From contig NZ_FXZK01000003.1 in the NCBI RefSeq assembly GCF_900184895.1, forward strand, positions 186,001 through 250,000: a stretch of 64,000 nt of DNA, given 5' to 3'. Position 1 is the stretch's first letter. Each line of letters starts with the position of its first letter. The notes beneath the pieces were generated by a model. The model was given only the letters and a program-made list of their open reading frames with translations, was not told where the DNA came from and did no database searches. This stretch comes from Flavimaricola marinus. GTDB lineage: Bacteria; Pseudomonadota; Alphaproteobacteria; Rhodobacterales; Rhodobacteraceae. Below, in pieces: positions 34,384 to 44,082 of this stretch. The position numbers and the translations under genes are program-made.

Positions 34384-34791
34384 GGGATCGACGTCCGTTG
34401 GACGCCTGTGCTGATAGCTTCGGGCGCGGGGACGGTTCTTACTTGGCGTGAGTCTGAGCATCCTGACGCGCAAGGATGCGGGGTCAGGACGCTGAAACGG
34501 TGCTTTTGCCTGAAGACCGCGCGGCGCAAATCTCAATTCCCTGTTTTCCGCCTTTTTGCCCGGTGATTTGACGGAAATTTGCGAAGAGTTGAGGGCAAAA
34601 ACACGACTGCCTGTCCGGGCCGAAAAAGAGATCGCGCTTGCGACCCAGTCGGAGGAAAGGCATTGTGAACTTAGTCCGGAACGCTTGAAACCGGTGGTGC
34701 CTTGCCCCAAGTATGTGCTCTGACAGGAGACCACCCTTGGGTTGCCTTTGATAGGGACCGCGGCGGTCTTGCCAATAACAAGGATACGAGC
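34384..34791. other. Intergenic region with lon heat-shock promoter
   Basis: 408 nt between tgt and lon. Apart from the RpoH-type promoter at 34684-34712, I see no gene, RNA or repeat in it. Confidence 0.6.
34684..34712 (+). promoter_or_regulatory. RpoH (sigma32)-type promoter of lon
   Basis: CTTGAAA at 34684-34690, a 14-nt spacer, then CCCCAAGT at 34705-34712. This is close to the heat-shock consensus CTTGAAA/CCCCATnT and lies 80 nt before the lon start. Confidence 0.75.
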
Positions 34792-37200
34792 ATGCAAACT
34801 CCCTTAGCCGCATCGTACCCGGTGCTGCCGCTGCGCGACATCGTGGTTTTCCCGCACATGATCGTGCCGCTCTTCGTGGGCCGCGAGAAATCGGTGCGGG
34901 CGCTGGAAGAAGTGATGGCCGACGACAAGCAGATTCTGCTGTCCAGCCAGATCGACCCCGGCGTCGATGATCCGTCCTCAGACGGCATCTACAAGGCCGG
35001 TGTGCTGGCCAATGTGCTGCAACTGCTCAAACTGCCCGATGGCACCGTGAAGGTGCTTGTCGAGGGCAAGAGCCGTGTGCGCATCACCGAATACCTTCCC
35101 AACGACCGCTTCTTCGAGGCGAGTGCCGAGTATCTGACCGAGATGCCGGGCGACGAGGAGACCGTGGCCGCGCTCGTGCGCAGCGTCGCTCAGGAATTCG
35201 ACCGCTATGCCAAGGTTCGCAAGAACATCCCCGAAGAGGCGCTCTCGGCGGTGACCGAAGCCAACGAACCGGCCAAGCTGGCCGATCTGGTCGCCGGCCA
35301 TCTGGGCATCGAAGTGAACCAGAAGCAGGACCTGCTGGAAACGCTGAGCGTGGCGGAGCGGCTTGAGAAGGTTTACGGCCTGATGCAGGGCGAGATGTCC
35401 GTGCTGCAGGTCGAGAAGAAGATCAAGACCCGCGTGAAATCCCAAATGGAGCGGACCCAGCGCGAGTATTATCTCAACGAGCAGATGAAGGCGATCCAGA
35501 AGGAACTGGGTGACGGTGAGGACGGCCAGAACGAGGTCGCCGAGCTGGAGAAGCGCATCGCCGAGACCAAGCTGAGCAAGGAGGCCGAAGAGAAGGTCGC
35601 CGCCGAGCTCAAGAAGCTCAAGAACATGTCGCCGATGAGCGCCGAGGCGACTGTTGTACGCAACTACCTCGATTGGATCCTGTGCCTGCCGTGGGGCGTC
35701 AAGAGCCGCACCAAGAAGGATCTGACGCTGGCCCAGAAGGTGCTGGACGACGATCACTACGGCCTTGAGAAGGTCAAGGAACGGATCGTCGAATACCTCG
35801 CCGTGCAGCAGCGCTCGGCCAAGCTGAAGGGGCCGATCATGTGCCTCGTCGGCCCTCCGGGCGTGGGTAAGACCTCGCTGGGCAAGTCTGTCGCCAAGGC
35901 CACGGGGCGCGAATTCATCCGCATCTCGCTCGGTGGCGTGCGCGACGAGAGCGAAATCCGCGGCCACCGTCGGACCTATATCGGCTCGATGCCCGGCAAG
36001 ATCATCCAGGCGCTGAAAAAGGCAAAGACGACCAATCCGCTCATCCTCCTCGACGAGATCGACAAGATGGGTCAGGATTTCCGTGGCGACCCGGCGTCTG
36101 CCATGCTCGAGGTGCTTGATCCGGAGCAGAACGCGACCTTCATCGACCACTACCTCGAGGTCGAATATGATCTGTCGAACGTGATGTTCCTGACCACGGC
36201 AAACTCCTACAACATGCCGGGGCCGCTTCTTGATCGGATGGAGATCATCTCGCTGTCGGGTTATACCGACGACGAAAAGCGCGAGATCGCCAAGCAGCAC
36301 CTGATCCCGAAGGTCATGAAGAACCATGGTCTGAAGGCAAAGGAATTGCAGATCAGCGACGACACGCTGACCGAGATGACCCGCACCTATACCCGCGAGG
36401 CCGGTGTGCGGAACCTTGAGCGTGAGCTCTCGAAAATCGCCCGCAAGGCGGTGACGAAGATCGTGCGCAAGGAACTCGATACCGTGTCGGTGACGCCGGA
36501 CAATCTGTCGGATTATCTGGGCGTGAAAAAGCACCGTTATGGTCTGGCCGAGCTGGAGGATCAGATCGGGGTCGTGACCGGCCTTGCCTATACCTCCGTG
36601 GGCGGCGAGTTGCTCTCTATCGAGGCGCTGCGTTTGCCCGGCAAGGGCCGGATGAAGACGACGGGTAAGCTGGGCGATGTGATGAAGGAATCCATTGAGG
36701 CGGCATCGTCCTATGTCCGCTCCATCAGCCCGCAGATCGGGGTGAAGCCGACGAAGTTCGACAAGCTGGACATTCACGTCCACGTGCCGGACGGGGCGAC
36801 ACCGAAGGATGGTCCTTCTGCCGGTTTGGCAATGGTCACCTCGATTGTCTCGGTGCTGACGCAAATCCCCGTGCGCCGCGATATCGCGATGACCGGCGAA
36901 GTGTCCCTGCGCGGCAATGCGATGCCGATCGGTGGTCTCAAGGAGAAGTTGCTTGCTGCTCTGCGGGGCGGGATCACGACGGTTCTGATCCCCGAGGAAA
37001 ACGAGCGTGATCTGCCAGAGATCCCGGACAACGTGAAAGAAGGGTTGACCATCATCCCGGTCAAGCACGTGTCGGAGGTGATCAAGCATGCGCTTGTGTC
37101 GCAACCCGAGCCGATCGAGTGGGACGAAGAGGCCGAAGAAGCCGCGGCCCTAGCATCAGCCAAATCCGTCGACGGCGGTGCGGGTGCGGTCACCCACTGA
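34792..37200 (+). CDS. lon: ATP-dependent protease Lon
   Basis: An 802-residue LonA protease that degrades misfolded and regulatory proteins. The N-terminal substrate domain ([22 protein letters not shown]), AAA+ Walker [13 protein letters not shown] and Walker B ILLDEIDK precede the proteolytic domain. The catalytic dyad is Ser676 ([10 protein letters not shown]) and Lys719 ([10 protein letters not shown]). I start at the ATG at 34792 (MQTPLAAS) after AAGGA; an earlier in-frame ATG at 34702 overlaps the -10 element of the promoter and so cannot be used from it. Confidence 0.96.
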   Translation: MQTPLAASYPVLPLRDIVVFPHMIVPLFVGREKSVRALEEVMADDKQILLSSQIDPGVDDPSSDGIYKAGVLANVLQLLKLPDGTVKVLVEGKSRVRITEYLPNDRFFEASAEYLTEMPGDEETVAALVRSVAQEFDRYAKVRKNIPEEALSAVTEANEPAKLADLVAGHLGIEVNQKQDLLETLSVAERLEKVYGLMQGEMSVLQVEKKIKTRVKSQMERTQREYYLNEQMKAIQKELGDGEDGQNEVAELEKRIAETKLSKEAEEKVAAELKKLKNMSPMSAEATVVRNYLDWILCLPWGVKSRTKKDLTLAQKVLDDDHYGLEKVKERIVEYLAVQQRSAKLKGPIMCLVGPPGVGKTSLGKSVAKATGREFIRISLGGVRDESEIRGHRRTYIGSMPGKIIQALKKAKTTNPLILLDEIDKMGQDFRGDPASAMLEVLDPEQNATFIDHYLEVEYDLSNVMFLTTANSYNMPGPLLDRMEIISLSGYTDDEKREIAKQHLIPKVMKNHGLKAKELQISDDTLTEMTRTYTREAGVRNLERELSKIARKAVTKIVRKELDTVSVTPDNLSDYLGVKKHRYGLAELEDQIGVVTGLAYTSVGGELLSIEALRLPGKGRMKTTGKLGDVMKESIEAASSYVRSISPQIGVKPTKFDKLDIHVHVPDGATPKDGPSAGLAMVTSIVSVLTQIPVRRDIAMTGEVSLRGNAMPIGGLKEKLLAALRGGITTVLIPEENERDLPEIPDNVKEGLTIIPVKHVSEVIKHALVSQPEPIEWDEEAEEAAALASAKSVDGGAGAVTH

Positions 37201-37223
37201 CCTTTTCCGGCTATGATTTGAGA

Positions 37224-37255
37224 ACGGGCGTCCATTCGGGCGCCCGTTTTCTTTG
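37224..37255 (+). terminator. Rho-independent terminator of lon
   Basis: ACGGGCG-10 nt-CGCCCGT followed by TTTTCTTT, 23 nt after lon. Confidence 0.85.
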
Positions 37256-37378
37256 CGGCCCTCAAGGCGATGACCTCTGCTCCGACCGCGCGCCCTTGCT
37301 AGGCCTATCTAGCTTATGGTCTTGGCAACCCGATCCGTATAGCCTTTGACAAAATCTTTGGCCCACAGGAGCAGGCAC

Positions 37379-37750
37379 ATGGCGACGAAATCCGCAACTT
37401 CTTCGAAAACGGCAGAAGTGAAGCCTGTTCTGGTGGCGTCCGACGGTGCCGCGGCAGAGATTGCACCGACGCTGAAGGTTCAGGTCAAGAAGAAGGAATT
37501 TCTGGAGCGCGTCGTGGAACGCTCTGGCATGCGGCGAGGCGATGCCAAGACGGCGATGGAGGCGACGCTTGCCATATTGGGCGAGGCACTGGCCAATGGC
37601 GAGGAGGTCAACATCCCGCCGTTCGGCAAGGCAAAGGTCAACCGCGAGAAGGAGACACCCCGCGGCAATGCCTATTCATTGCGCCTCGTCAGGAACCGTG
37701 TGGACCTGACGACGCAGGAGACTCTTGCAGAGGACGGCAAGGACAGCTAA
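37379..37750 (+). CDS. HU/IHF-family DNA-binding protein
   Basis: A 123-residue nucleoid protein. The HU fold begins at about residue 37 (VKKKEFLERVVERSGMRRGDAKTAMEATLAILGEALANGEEVNIPPFGKAKV). An Ala/Ser/Thr-rich N-terminal extension of some 35 residues precedes it, and the C-terminus is short and acidic. The arm region is shorter than in canonical HU and lacks an obvious intercalating Pro. I start at the ATG at 37379 after a CAGGAG site. lon-HU order is common in proteobacteria. Confidence 0.88.
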   Translation: MATKSATSSKTAEVKPVLVASDGAAAEIAPTLKVQVKKKEFLERVVERSGMRRGDAKTAMEATLAILGEALANGEEVNIPPFGKAKVNREKETPRGNAYSLRLVRNRVDLTTQETLAEDGKDS

Positions 37751-37762
37751 ATGACCCCCCAC

Positions 37763-37837
37763 GGGTGATTAGCTCAGTGGTAGAGCGCTTCGTTCACATC
37801 GAAGATGTCAGGAGTTCAAATCTCTTATCACCCACCA
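37763..37837 (+). tRNA. tRNA-Val (anticodon CAC)
   Basis: A complete cloverleaf: acceptor GGGTGAT pairs with ATCACCC, D arm GCTC/GAGC, anticodon stem CTTCG/CGAAG with loop TTCACAT, T arm with GTTCAAAT. The 3' CCA (37835-37837) is encoded. It lies between the HU-like gene and a histidine phosphatase gene. Confidence 0.95.
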
Positions 37838-37845
37838 GAATTCGG

Positions 37846-37871
37846 GGCGCATCCTGCGGGATGCGCCTTTT
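37846..37871 (+). terminator. Terminator after tRNA-Val
   Basis: GGCGCATCC-tgcg-GGATGCGCC followed by TTTT, 9 nt after the tRNA. Confidence 0.85.
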
Positions 37872-37890
37872 CTGTCTATAGGGGCCGCAG

Positions 37891-38466
37891 ATGAATTTAC
37901 CCGAGCTGTTTGTCATCCGTCACGGCGAGACCGAATGGAACCGCGAAAGCCGTTGGCAGGGCGATCTGGATTCGCCGCTGACAGAGCAGGGCAGGGTGCA
38001 GGCCCGCGCCGTCGGTGCCATTTTACGCCGAGAGGGGATCACCCCGGCGACGCATCGCTTCTATGCCAGCCCGCTCGGTCGCGCCCGTAAGACGGCCGAA
38101 CTGATTCTCGGGACCGTGGACGGGATCATAGAGGATGCTCGCCTGCGCGAAATTTCGGTGGGCCAGTGGACCGGCCTGAGCCGCGACCAGATTCGCGCCC
38201 AGTCGGACTTGCCGGAGGATGCCCACTTCCTCGACTACTACGCCAGTGCGCCGGGCGGCGAGCCGATCGAGCACCTGTTCGCCCGTGCCGAAGCCTTCTT
38301 GGGGTCGCTGACCGGCCCGAGCGTTCTGGTGACTCACGGGATCACGTCGAGGGTTCTGCGAACGGCCGCGATGGGCTGGGGGCCTGACCGCCTCAACGAG
38401 TTGCCGGGGGGGCAGGGTGTCGTCCATCACGTCCTCAACCGCCAGCACGCCGAGTTGCATCCATAG
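37891..38466 (+). CDS. Histidine phosphatase family protein
   Basis: A 191-residue phosphoglycerate-mutase-like enzyme. The N-terminal VIRHGETEWN carries the phospho-acceptor His, the second Arg lies in YASPLGRARKTAEL, and the C-terminal His is in VLVTHGITSRVL. Possible substrates include phosphoglycerate, alpha-ribazole phosphate or other phosphate esters; context does not decide. It sits between two tRNA-Val genes. Confidence 0.9.
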   Translation: MNLPELFVIRHGETEWNRESRWQGDLDSPLTEQGRVQARAVGAILRREGITPATHRFYASPLGRARKTAELILGTVDGIIEDARLREISVGQWTGLSRDQIRAQSDLPEDAHFLDYYASAPGGEPIEHLFARAEAFLGSLTGPSVLVTHGITSRVLRTAAMGWGPDRLNELPGGQGVVHHVLNRQHAELHP

Positions 38467-38517
38467 GGAAAAGAAGGGCTTGCAGCGGCGACGAGACTTG
38501 GCTATCCGGTGCACCGC

Positions 38518-38593
38518 GGGTGGTTAGCTCAGTTGGTAGAGCGTTTCGTTTACACCGAAAATGTCGGGGGTTCGAGCCCCTCACCACCCACCA
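38518..38593 (+). tRNA. tRNA-Val (anticodon TAC)
   Basis: Acceptor GGGTGGT pairs with ACCACCC; anticodon stem TTTCG/CGAAA with loop TTTACAC; T loop GTTCGAGC. The 3' CCA is encoded at 38591-38593. Together with the CAC isoacceptor 700 nt upstream it covers GUA/GUG valine codons. Confidence 0.95.
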
Positions 38594-38704
38594 TTCCTCC
38601 TCCGCAGGGTTCTGTTCAATTGCGCACGGAAGCCTCGTTATGCTGGCCAATTGTGCATGAGGGCGACGCCGACTATCCTTTTTGACAGAAAAGGAGACAC
38701 GGAA

Positions 38705-39634
38705 ATGAGCTGGAACCCCATCCTCGACCCCGACTATCCAATTGGCGATGCCGTCGATTCCATCGACACGGTCATCGTTCCCCGCGCCCATGATCTGGGC
38801 GGTTTTGAAGTGCGTCGGGCCTTGCCGTCGGCAAAGCGTCAGATGGTTGGCCCGTTCATCTTTTTTGATCAGTTCGGCCCGGCGGAGTTTCTGACGGGCC
38901 AGGGCGTCGATGTGCGCCCGCATCCCCATATCGGCTTGGCCACGGTTACCTATCTGCAGAACGGGCGGATGCATCACCGTGACAGCCTCGGGACCGACAC
39001 CTGGATCGAGGAGGGGGCCGTCAATCTGATGACGGCTGGACGCGGGATCACTCATTCAGAGCGCATGGATGACAGCGAACGCCCGGTGACGTTGCAGGGG
39101 CTCCAAAGCTGGATCGCCTTGCCCACGGACATGGAGGACAGCCCTGCGGCCTTTGCCCATGTGTCAGCCGACAAATTGCCGGTTCTGGATGCCGAGGGCA
39201 AATTCCTGCGTCTGATCCTTGGCTCTGCCTATGGCGAGACCGCGCCCGTCGAGACTCCATCCGAGATGTTCTATCTGGAGGTGATCCTGAAATCCGGTGC
39301 CGCCATTCCGTTGCCAGAGAATCACGAGGACCGCGGTGCCTATGTGCTGAGCGGTTCCGTCACCGTCGCAGGGCAGGACTTTGACGCGGGCCGGATGCTG
39401 GTTTTCCGGCCGGGCGACAATGTCAGCCTCAAGGCGGGGCCGAATGGGGCCCGCTTGATGCTGCTCGGAGGCGCTGTGATGGACGGGCCGCGTCACATCT
39501 GGTGGAATTTCGTCGCGTCGTCGAAAGAACGCATTGAGGCGGCCAAGGAAGCGTGGCGGGCGGGCGACTGGCAGCACGGTCGCTTTCAGTTGCCGCCGGG
39601 GGACGACGACGAATTCATTCCCGCGCCGGGGTAG
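38705..39634 (+). CDS. Pirin-family protein
   Basis: A 309-residue bicupin. The N-terminal cupin holds the pirin metal and signature segment (GPFIFFDQFGPAEFL, then RPHPHIGLATVTYLQNG and TAGRGITHSER). The C-terminal cupin (ENHEDRGAYVLSGSVTVAG) is complete. Bacterial pirins include quercetinases and redox-sensing proteins; the role here is unknown. The ATG at 38705 follows AAAGGAGACA; an earlier ATG at 38561 lies inside the tRNA. Confidence 0.92.
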   Translation: MSWNPILDPDYPIGDAVDSIDTVIVPRAHDLGGFEVRRALPSAKRQMVGPFIFFDQFGPAEFLTGQGVDVRPHPHIGLATVTYLQNGRMHHRDSLGTDTWIEEGAVNLMTAGRGITHSERMDDSERPVTLQGLQSWIALPTDMEDSPAAFAHVSADKLPVLDAEGKFLRLILGSAYGETAPVETPSEMFYLEVILKSGAAIPLPENHEDRGAYVLSGSVTVAGQDFDAGRMLVFRPGDNVSLKAGPNGARLMLLGGAVMDGPRHIWWNFVASSKERIEAAKEAWRAGDWQHGRFQLPPGDDDEFIPAPG

Positions 39635-39684
39635 GTGGGGGATGTTTCCTGAGTTTTGCGAATGTCCGCATCTACTGGGGAAAA

Positions 39685-39761
39685 TGGTAGGCCCGGCAGG
39701 ACTTGAACCCGCAACCAAACCGTTATGAGCGGTTTGCTCTAACCAATTGAGCTACAGGCCC
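39685..39761 (-). tRNA. tRNA-Ile2 (anticodon CAT, lysidine type)
   Basis: Minus-strand cloverleaf: acceptor GGGCCTG against CGGGCCT, anticodon loop CTCATAA with stem AACCG/CGGTT, T loop GTTCAAGT, encoded CCA at 39685-39687. The acceptor and D-arm sequence (GGGCCTGTAGCTCA) is that of the AUA-reading tRNA-Ile whose C34 is converted to lysidine by TilS, not of initiator or elongator tRNA-Met. Confidence 0.88.
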
Positions 39762-39804
39762 CCGTCCTCTCCGTCGCAAAACCGGGGCCGGGGGTCAAGC
39801 GCGA

Positions 39805-40083
39805 TCAGTCATCCAGAGGTGCATCGCGCCGTGGATTCGACCCCAGAACCTGCATCAAAAGGGCAATCATCGCTGCTTCCTGGTCGGTGGTGATCGACGG
39901 ATCGCCATCGAGGTCGGCCAGGGCGGCGATCGCGTCGTCGGACAGGGGGCCGATGTTGACGTCAGTTGCCGCGGGAATCGCTATCCACGGACCGTCTATG
40001 CCCAGAGGCAACGGGTCTGACCCTGCCGAGAGAGCGGGCGAGGCGATTAGTGCGAGGAGCGGGAGGAGGCGGTGAAATGTCAT
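39805..40083 (-). CDS. Small secreted protein, unknown function
   Basis: A 92-residue protein with a signal peptide (MTFHRLLPLLALIASPALSA, cleavage near residue 20). The mature region is short and acidic, with a DLDGDPSITTDQEAA segment resembling a lone EF-hand-like loop. I start at the ATG at 40083; the upstream continuation of the frame runs antisense through the purM start and is not credible. No family is recognised. Confidence 0.6.
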   Translation of the reverse strand: MTFHRLLPLLALIASPALSAGSDPLPLGIDGPWIAIPAATDVNIGPLSDDAIAALADLDGDPSITTDQEAAMIALLMQVLGSNPRRDAPLDD

Positions 40084-40188
40084 GTCCTCAATTTGACTCA
40101 AAGCCATTGAAGCCGGGTTAACGCCGCAAAGATTGCACCTGAGCCGGTGTTGGTCTAACGCTGCGCAAACTTTCGGGCTCTGGGGGCT

Positions 40189-41232
40189 ATGATGACGATC
40201 AAGAACGGGCTGACCTATGCGGCCGCTGGCGTGGATATCGACGCAGGCAACGCGCTTGTCGAGCGAATCAAACCGGCGGCCAAACGGACCAATCGGGCGG
40301 GCACCATGTCTGGCCTTGGTGGATTTGGCGCGCTGTTCGACCTCAAGGCCGCGGGCTATTCCGACCCCATACTCGTGGGCGCGACCGATGGCGTCGGCAC
40401 CAAGCTGCGCATCGGTATCGACACCGGCCACGTCGACGGCCTTGGCATCGATCTGGTCGCGATGTGCGTCAACGATCTGGTGTGCCAAGGGGCCGAGCCT
40501 CTCTTCTTTCTCGACTACTTTGCCACCGGCAAGCTGGACGTCGATCAGGCCGCTCGCATCGTGGAGAGTATCGCCGAGGGCTGTGTGCGCTCTGGCTGTG
40601 CGTTGGTGGGCGGCGAAACCGCCGAGATGCCCGGCATGTATGCCAAGGACGATTTCGACCTAGCCGGCTTTGCCGTTGGCGCGATGGAGCGGGGCACAGC
40701 CCTGCCAGACGGCGTGACCGAGGGGGATGTGATCCTTGGCCTCGCCTCCGATGGCGTTCATTCCAACGGTTATTCGCTGGTCCGCAAGGTGATGGAGATG
40801 GCCGGGATCAATTGGGACACGCCCTATCCGCATGGGGACGTGACGGTGGGCGAGGTGCTGCTGACGCCGACACGCCTGTATGTCCTGTCCGCCCTGGCTG
40901 CGATCCGGGCCGGCGGCGTTCATGGGTTGGCCCATATCACCGGCGGCGGCCTGACCGAGAATCTGCCCCGCGTCTTTCCCGAGGGGTTGGGAGCCGAGAT
41001 TGATCTGAATAGCTGGGAATTGCCGGATCTGTTCAAATGGCTTGCCGACCTCGGCGGCATCGAGGGGCGCGAGCTGCTCAAGACGTTCAACTGCGGCGTC
41101 GGGATGACCCTGATCGTCGCGGCCGACCGCGCCGATGCGCTGGCTGACCAGTTGCGGGCCGAGGGCGAGACCGTCTACCGGCTTGGAACTGTCATCAAGG
41201 GCAGCGGCGTCACCTACAAGGGGCAGTTGTGA
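40189..41232 (+). CDS. purM: Phosphoribosylformylglycinamidine cyclo-ligase
   Basis: PurM makes aminoimidazole ribotide from FGAM and ATP in purine synthesis. The 347-residue protein shows [18 protein letters not shown], the loop [47 protein letters not shown] and [13 protein letters not shown]. The start could be the ATG at 40189 or the next codon. It overlaps purN by GTGA. Confidence 0.95.
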   Translation: MMTIKNGLTYAAAGVDIDAGNALVERIKPAAKRTNRAGTMSGLGGFGALFDLKAAGYSDPILVGATDGVGTKLRIGIDTGHVDGLGIDLVAMCVNDLVCQGAEPLFFLDYFATGKLDVDQAARIVESIAEGCVRSGCALVGGETAEMPGMYAKDDFDLAGFAVGAMERGTALPDGVTEGDVILGLASDGVHSNGYSLVRKVMEMAGINWDTPYPHGDVTVGEVLLTPTRLYVLSALAAIRAGGVHGLAHITGGGLTENLPRVFPEGLGAEIDLNSWELPDLFKWLADLGGIEGRELLKTFNCGVGMTLIVAADRADALADQLRAEGETVYRLGTVIKGSGVTYKGQL

Positions 41233-41828
41233 GCACTGGGCATAAGCGGACCGCGATCCTGATTTCGGGTGGCGGTTCGAATATGGAGGCTTTGGTGCGG
41301 TCGATGACCGCGGACCATCCTGCGCGCCCGGTTCTGGTGCTGTCGAACGATCCGGAAGCCGGCGGGCTGGCCAAGGCCCGCAAGCTCGCTGTGCCGACCT
41401 TTGCCGTCGATCACAGACCATATGGCAAGGACCGGGTCGCATTTGAGGCAGAGCTCAGCCGGATACTCGCCGCTGCGAAGATCGATCTGATCTGTCTGGC
41501 AGGGTTCATGCGCGTCCTGACGCCCGGTTTCACGGCCGATTGGAAGGGACGGATGCTGAACATCCACCCCTCTCTTTTGCCTAAATACAAGGGGCTGCAT
41601 ACCCATGCACGGGCGTTGGAGGCAGGCGACACGGAGCACGGTTGCACGGTTCACGAAGTGACAGCGGATCTGGATGATGGTCCGATCCTCGGGCAGGCAA
41701 AGATCACGATCGAGCCGGGAGATACTCCCGACAGCCTCGCCGCGCGGCTGCTGCCGTTGGAGCACCGGCTGTATCCTGCCGTGCTTCGCCGGTTTGCCGC
41801 AGGCGACAAGTCTCCGGTCTATCTCTAG
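41229..41828 (+). CDS. purN: Phosphoribosylglycinamide formyltransferase
   Basis: PurN transfers a formyl group from 10-formyl-THF to GAR. The 199-residue enzyme begins with a GTG overlapping the purM stop. Motifs: [13 protein letters not shown], the catalytic Asn/His in [20 protein letters not shown], and [15 protein letters not shown] with the catalytic Asp. Its stop codon overlaps that of the convergent Hint gene (CTAG). Confidence 0.95.
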   Translation: MSTGHKRTAILISGGGSNMEALVRSMTADHPARPVLVLSNDPEAGGLAKARKLAVPTFAVDHRPYGKDRVAFEAELSRILAAAKIDLICLAGFMRVLTPGFTADWKGRMLNIHPSLLPKYKGLHTHARALEAGDTEHGCTVHEVTADLDDGPILGQAKITIEPGDTPDSLAARLLPLEHRLYPAVLRRFAAGDKSPVYL

Positions 41829-42817
41829 GCGACCACCCGGGCTTCCCATGCCTTGAGACACCGCCGTGCGGTGCCTGGTCGGGACGCTGTTCCGGCAAGC
41901 TCGGGGAACAGTTCGATGATCTCCGCCCGGGCGTCTCTTGTCATGGACCTGAGGGCCATATCACCCAGATGAAGGCTCTCGGACGGGATGCCTTCCGCAA
42001 ACACGATCTCGTGCCGGTCAAAGGTCATGTGGTAATAGCTTACTTCACCACCGCTGATCTGCCGGATGGTCTGATCGTTGACCAGATGCTTGGCCGCGAC
42101 AAAGACTTCGTCTTCGCCAAAACAAACCTCGGCCCGCCAGCCCCGGATCAGCATCCGATGCTCGGGCGAGACCACAAGTTTCCGCCGGTTGCCAAGGCTT
42201 CCGGCAGCGAATTCGATCGGGGCAAAGCGCCCGAGGGCCGGCACGGTGCGTGCGCTGATCCATCGGATCCGCTGTGGCCCGTGATCGAGCGTGTGCACGA
42301 AATCGCCAACCCGAAGATCCTCGATCCGCCTTGTGCCGTCAGGCACCCTGATGCGTGTACCCTTGGCAAAGCAGGGCACAATGGGCGGGGTCGACGGGAA
42401 TGCGTCGAATTCCAGTTGTTCGGATCGAAGCGGATACTTGCCGGGCCCGTATCGCACATCGCCTTCTTCCAACCCGTTGACGTCGAACACGATGTTGTCG
42501 GGGCTCGTGAAGATTTGATGCTCTGACGAAGACGCCCGGCCCTGAAACTGATCGTCTTGCGGGTTCAGGCTGGAATAGATCGGAGGCGAGGGCGGATCGG
42601 TGTCTGGATAGGCATAGATCGCGACGAACTGACCGTTTTGAAACGAGCCGTCGCCATCGGTGACTTGGGTGATCTCGACCCGAAAGATATCTGTCTCTGA
42701 CCCAAGCGTCTCCACGCCGTTCAGGGTGACCTTCACGCCGTTACTGTTCCCGCTCATCGACACGGAATCGTAGATTCCGATCTGATTGCCGGTCAGATAA
42801 ATCGTTTCGGTGGCCAC
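41825..42817 (-). CDS. Hint-domain (hedgehog/intein-like) protein
   Basis: A 330-residue protein. An N-terminal beta-rich region of about 145 residues, acidic and without a signal peptide, precedes a Hint_2 domain that starts at Cys149 (CFAKGTRIRVPDGTRRIEDLRVGD). Block-B-like VSPEHRML has His220. Hint domains can self-cleave the bond before the Cys; the C-terminal Asn of inteins is not apparent. Such proteins are numerous in Rhodobacteraceae and may be exported by type I systems, but function is unproven. Confidence 0.85.
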   Translation of the reverse strand: MATETIYLTGNQIGIYDSVSMSGNSNGVKVTLNGVETLGSETDIFRVEITQVTDGDGSFQNGQFVAIYAYPDTDPPSPPIYSSLNPQDDQFQGRASSSEHQIFTSPDNIVFDVNGLEEGDVRYGPGKYPLRSEQLEFDAFPSTPPIVPCFAKGTRIRVPDGTRRIEDLRVGDFVHTLDHGPQRIRWISARTVPALGRFAPIEFAAGSLGNRRKLVVSPEHRMLIRGWRAEVCFGEDEVFVAAKHLVNDQTIRQISGGEVSYYHMTFDRHEIVFAEGIPSESLHLGDMALRSMTRDARAEIIELFPELAGTASRPGTARRCLKAWEARVVA

Positions 42818-42912
42818 CGCTCGGCCCCTCTGAGACTGTGCCCCCCCGGGCGCCTCTTATTTTCATTAACACTATCGGTAAAATTGTGTTCAGGCAAGTT
42901 GGCTGTCGCGAT

Positions 42913-44082
42913 CTATTTGATCGGCTGAATCGGTGTTGTATCCGCTTGCAACGCATATTCGGCAAGGGCCAGCCCGACCGCACCTGACACGGCGAAACCG
43001 ATGGCCAGATACAGAGCCTGTCCGTCGTAGGCCGCGCCCAGACCCATCGCGAAAAGGGCGGCGACGAGGCTGGAACCGGAGGCGATCAGCGAAGCGCCCA
43101 GCCCGGCCATCCGGCCCAAACTCTGCATGGCCATTGCATTGAGATTGCCGAAAAGAACGCCAATCGCAAAGAAGCTGCCAAAGCAAAGCCCCATGAACAC
43201 CGCGAGCGGCGGAGACCCATCATGCGAGAAAGAGGCAACGGCGAGCAGCACGCCCGAGCCGGTCAGGCCATAAAACCCCGCCCGTGCCATCCTGTTCATC
43301 CCGAACCGCGAGACCAGCGATCCATTGAGGAACGACGCCAGCCCTGTCGCCGCCGCAATGACCGCGAAATAGACCGGAAACCCGGTGCTGATGGCATAGG
43401 CATCGTAAAACAGATCGACCGCCGTGCTCAGAAACAAGAGTTGCGTTCCGAACACCAGTCCAGTGGCCAAGATGAGTGCAGAGACCCGCCCACTGGCCAG
43501 AATATGGCCAGCGTTTCGCGCCAAGGGCAGAAGGCGCAGCGGCACCCTGCGTGCCTGCGGGAGGGTCTCTGGCTGACGCAGGGCGACCCAGAGCCCCAAG
43601 GTCAGTGCAAATGCGAGATATGCGGCAAAGATCGGCCGCCAGCCGGCCAGCAGGATGACCCCTTGCCCCAGAAACGGTGCCAGCATCGGCACAAAGATGA
43701 TGATCGAAAATATCATCGACATGACGCGGGCCATGGCGTCGCCCTCGAACTGATCGCGGATCATCGCTCGGGTCGCGATCTTGGGTCCGGCGACCCCGAC
43801 GCCTTGCAGAAAGCGCCCCAGAACCAGCACCTCGATCGAACCGGCGAACAGGGCGAGGAGGGTGCCGGCCAGATACAGCCCAAGCCCCAGAAACAGCGCA
43901 GGTTTGCGTCCGATCGCATCGGAAATCGGCCCGATGGCGATTTCTCCAAATGCCATGCCGAGAATGAACAGCGAGATGATCGACTGTGTCGAAAGAGGCG
44001 GCGCGGCCCCCAGCTCTAGGCCGATCGCCCGCAGCCCCGGCAACACCGCATCCATGCTCATCGCCGTAAGCGAGGTGAGCAT
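42913..44082 (-). CDS. MFS drug-efflux transporter (Bcr/CflA type)
   Basis: A proton-coupled efflux pump; from the first ATG (44082) it has 389 residues and most of twelve membrane helices. Segments typical of Bcr/CflA are MDAVLPGLRAIG, GMAFGEIAIGPISDAIGRKP and FLQGVGVAGPKIATRAMIRD. Coding clearly continues upstream: the preceding codons read RTREHILLYA, matching the first-helix start in homologues. No ATG, GTG or TTG lies in this upstream stretch as far as I read it, so the true start is uncertain (rare start or a lost one). Confidence 0.85.
   Translation of the reverse strand: MLTSLTAMSMDAVLPGLRAIGLELGAAPPLSTQSIISLFILGMAFGEIAIGPISDAIGRKPALFLGLGLYLAGTLLALFAGSIEVLVLGRFLQGVGVAGPKIATRAMIRDQFEGDAMARVMSMIFSIIIFVPMLAPFLGQGVILLAGWRPIFAAYLAFALTLGLWVALRQPETLPQARRVPLRLLPLARNAGHILASGRVSALILATGLVFGTQLLFLSTAVDLFYDAYAISTGFPVYFAVIAAATGLASFLNGSLVSRFGMNRMARAGFYGLTGSGVLLAVASFSHDGSPPLAVFMGLCFGSFFAIGVLFGNLNAMAMQSLGRMAGLGASLIASGSSLVAALFAMGLGAAYDGQALYLAIGFAVSGAVGLALAEYALQADTTPIQPIK

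Noticed and set aside
34978-37104. 708-codon open frame antisense to lon
   Set aside because: A product of GC-rich codon bias opposite a certain gene; His/Leu/Arg-rich, with no ribosome site or domain.
39685-39761. tRNA-Met from the CAT anticodon
   Set aside because: Acceptor and D-arm sequence match the lysidine-type tRNA-Ile rather than initiator or elongator Met.
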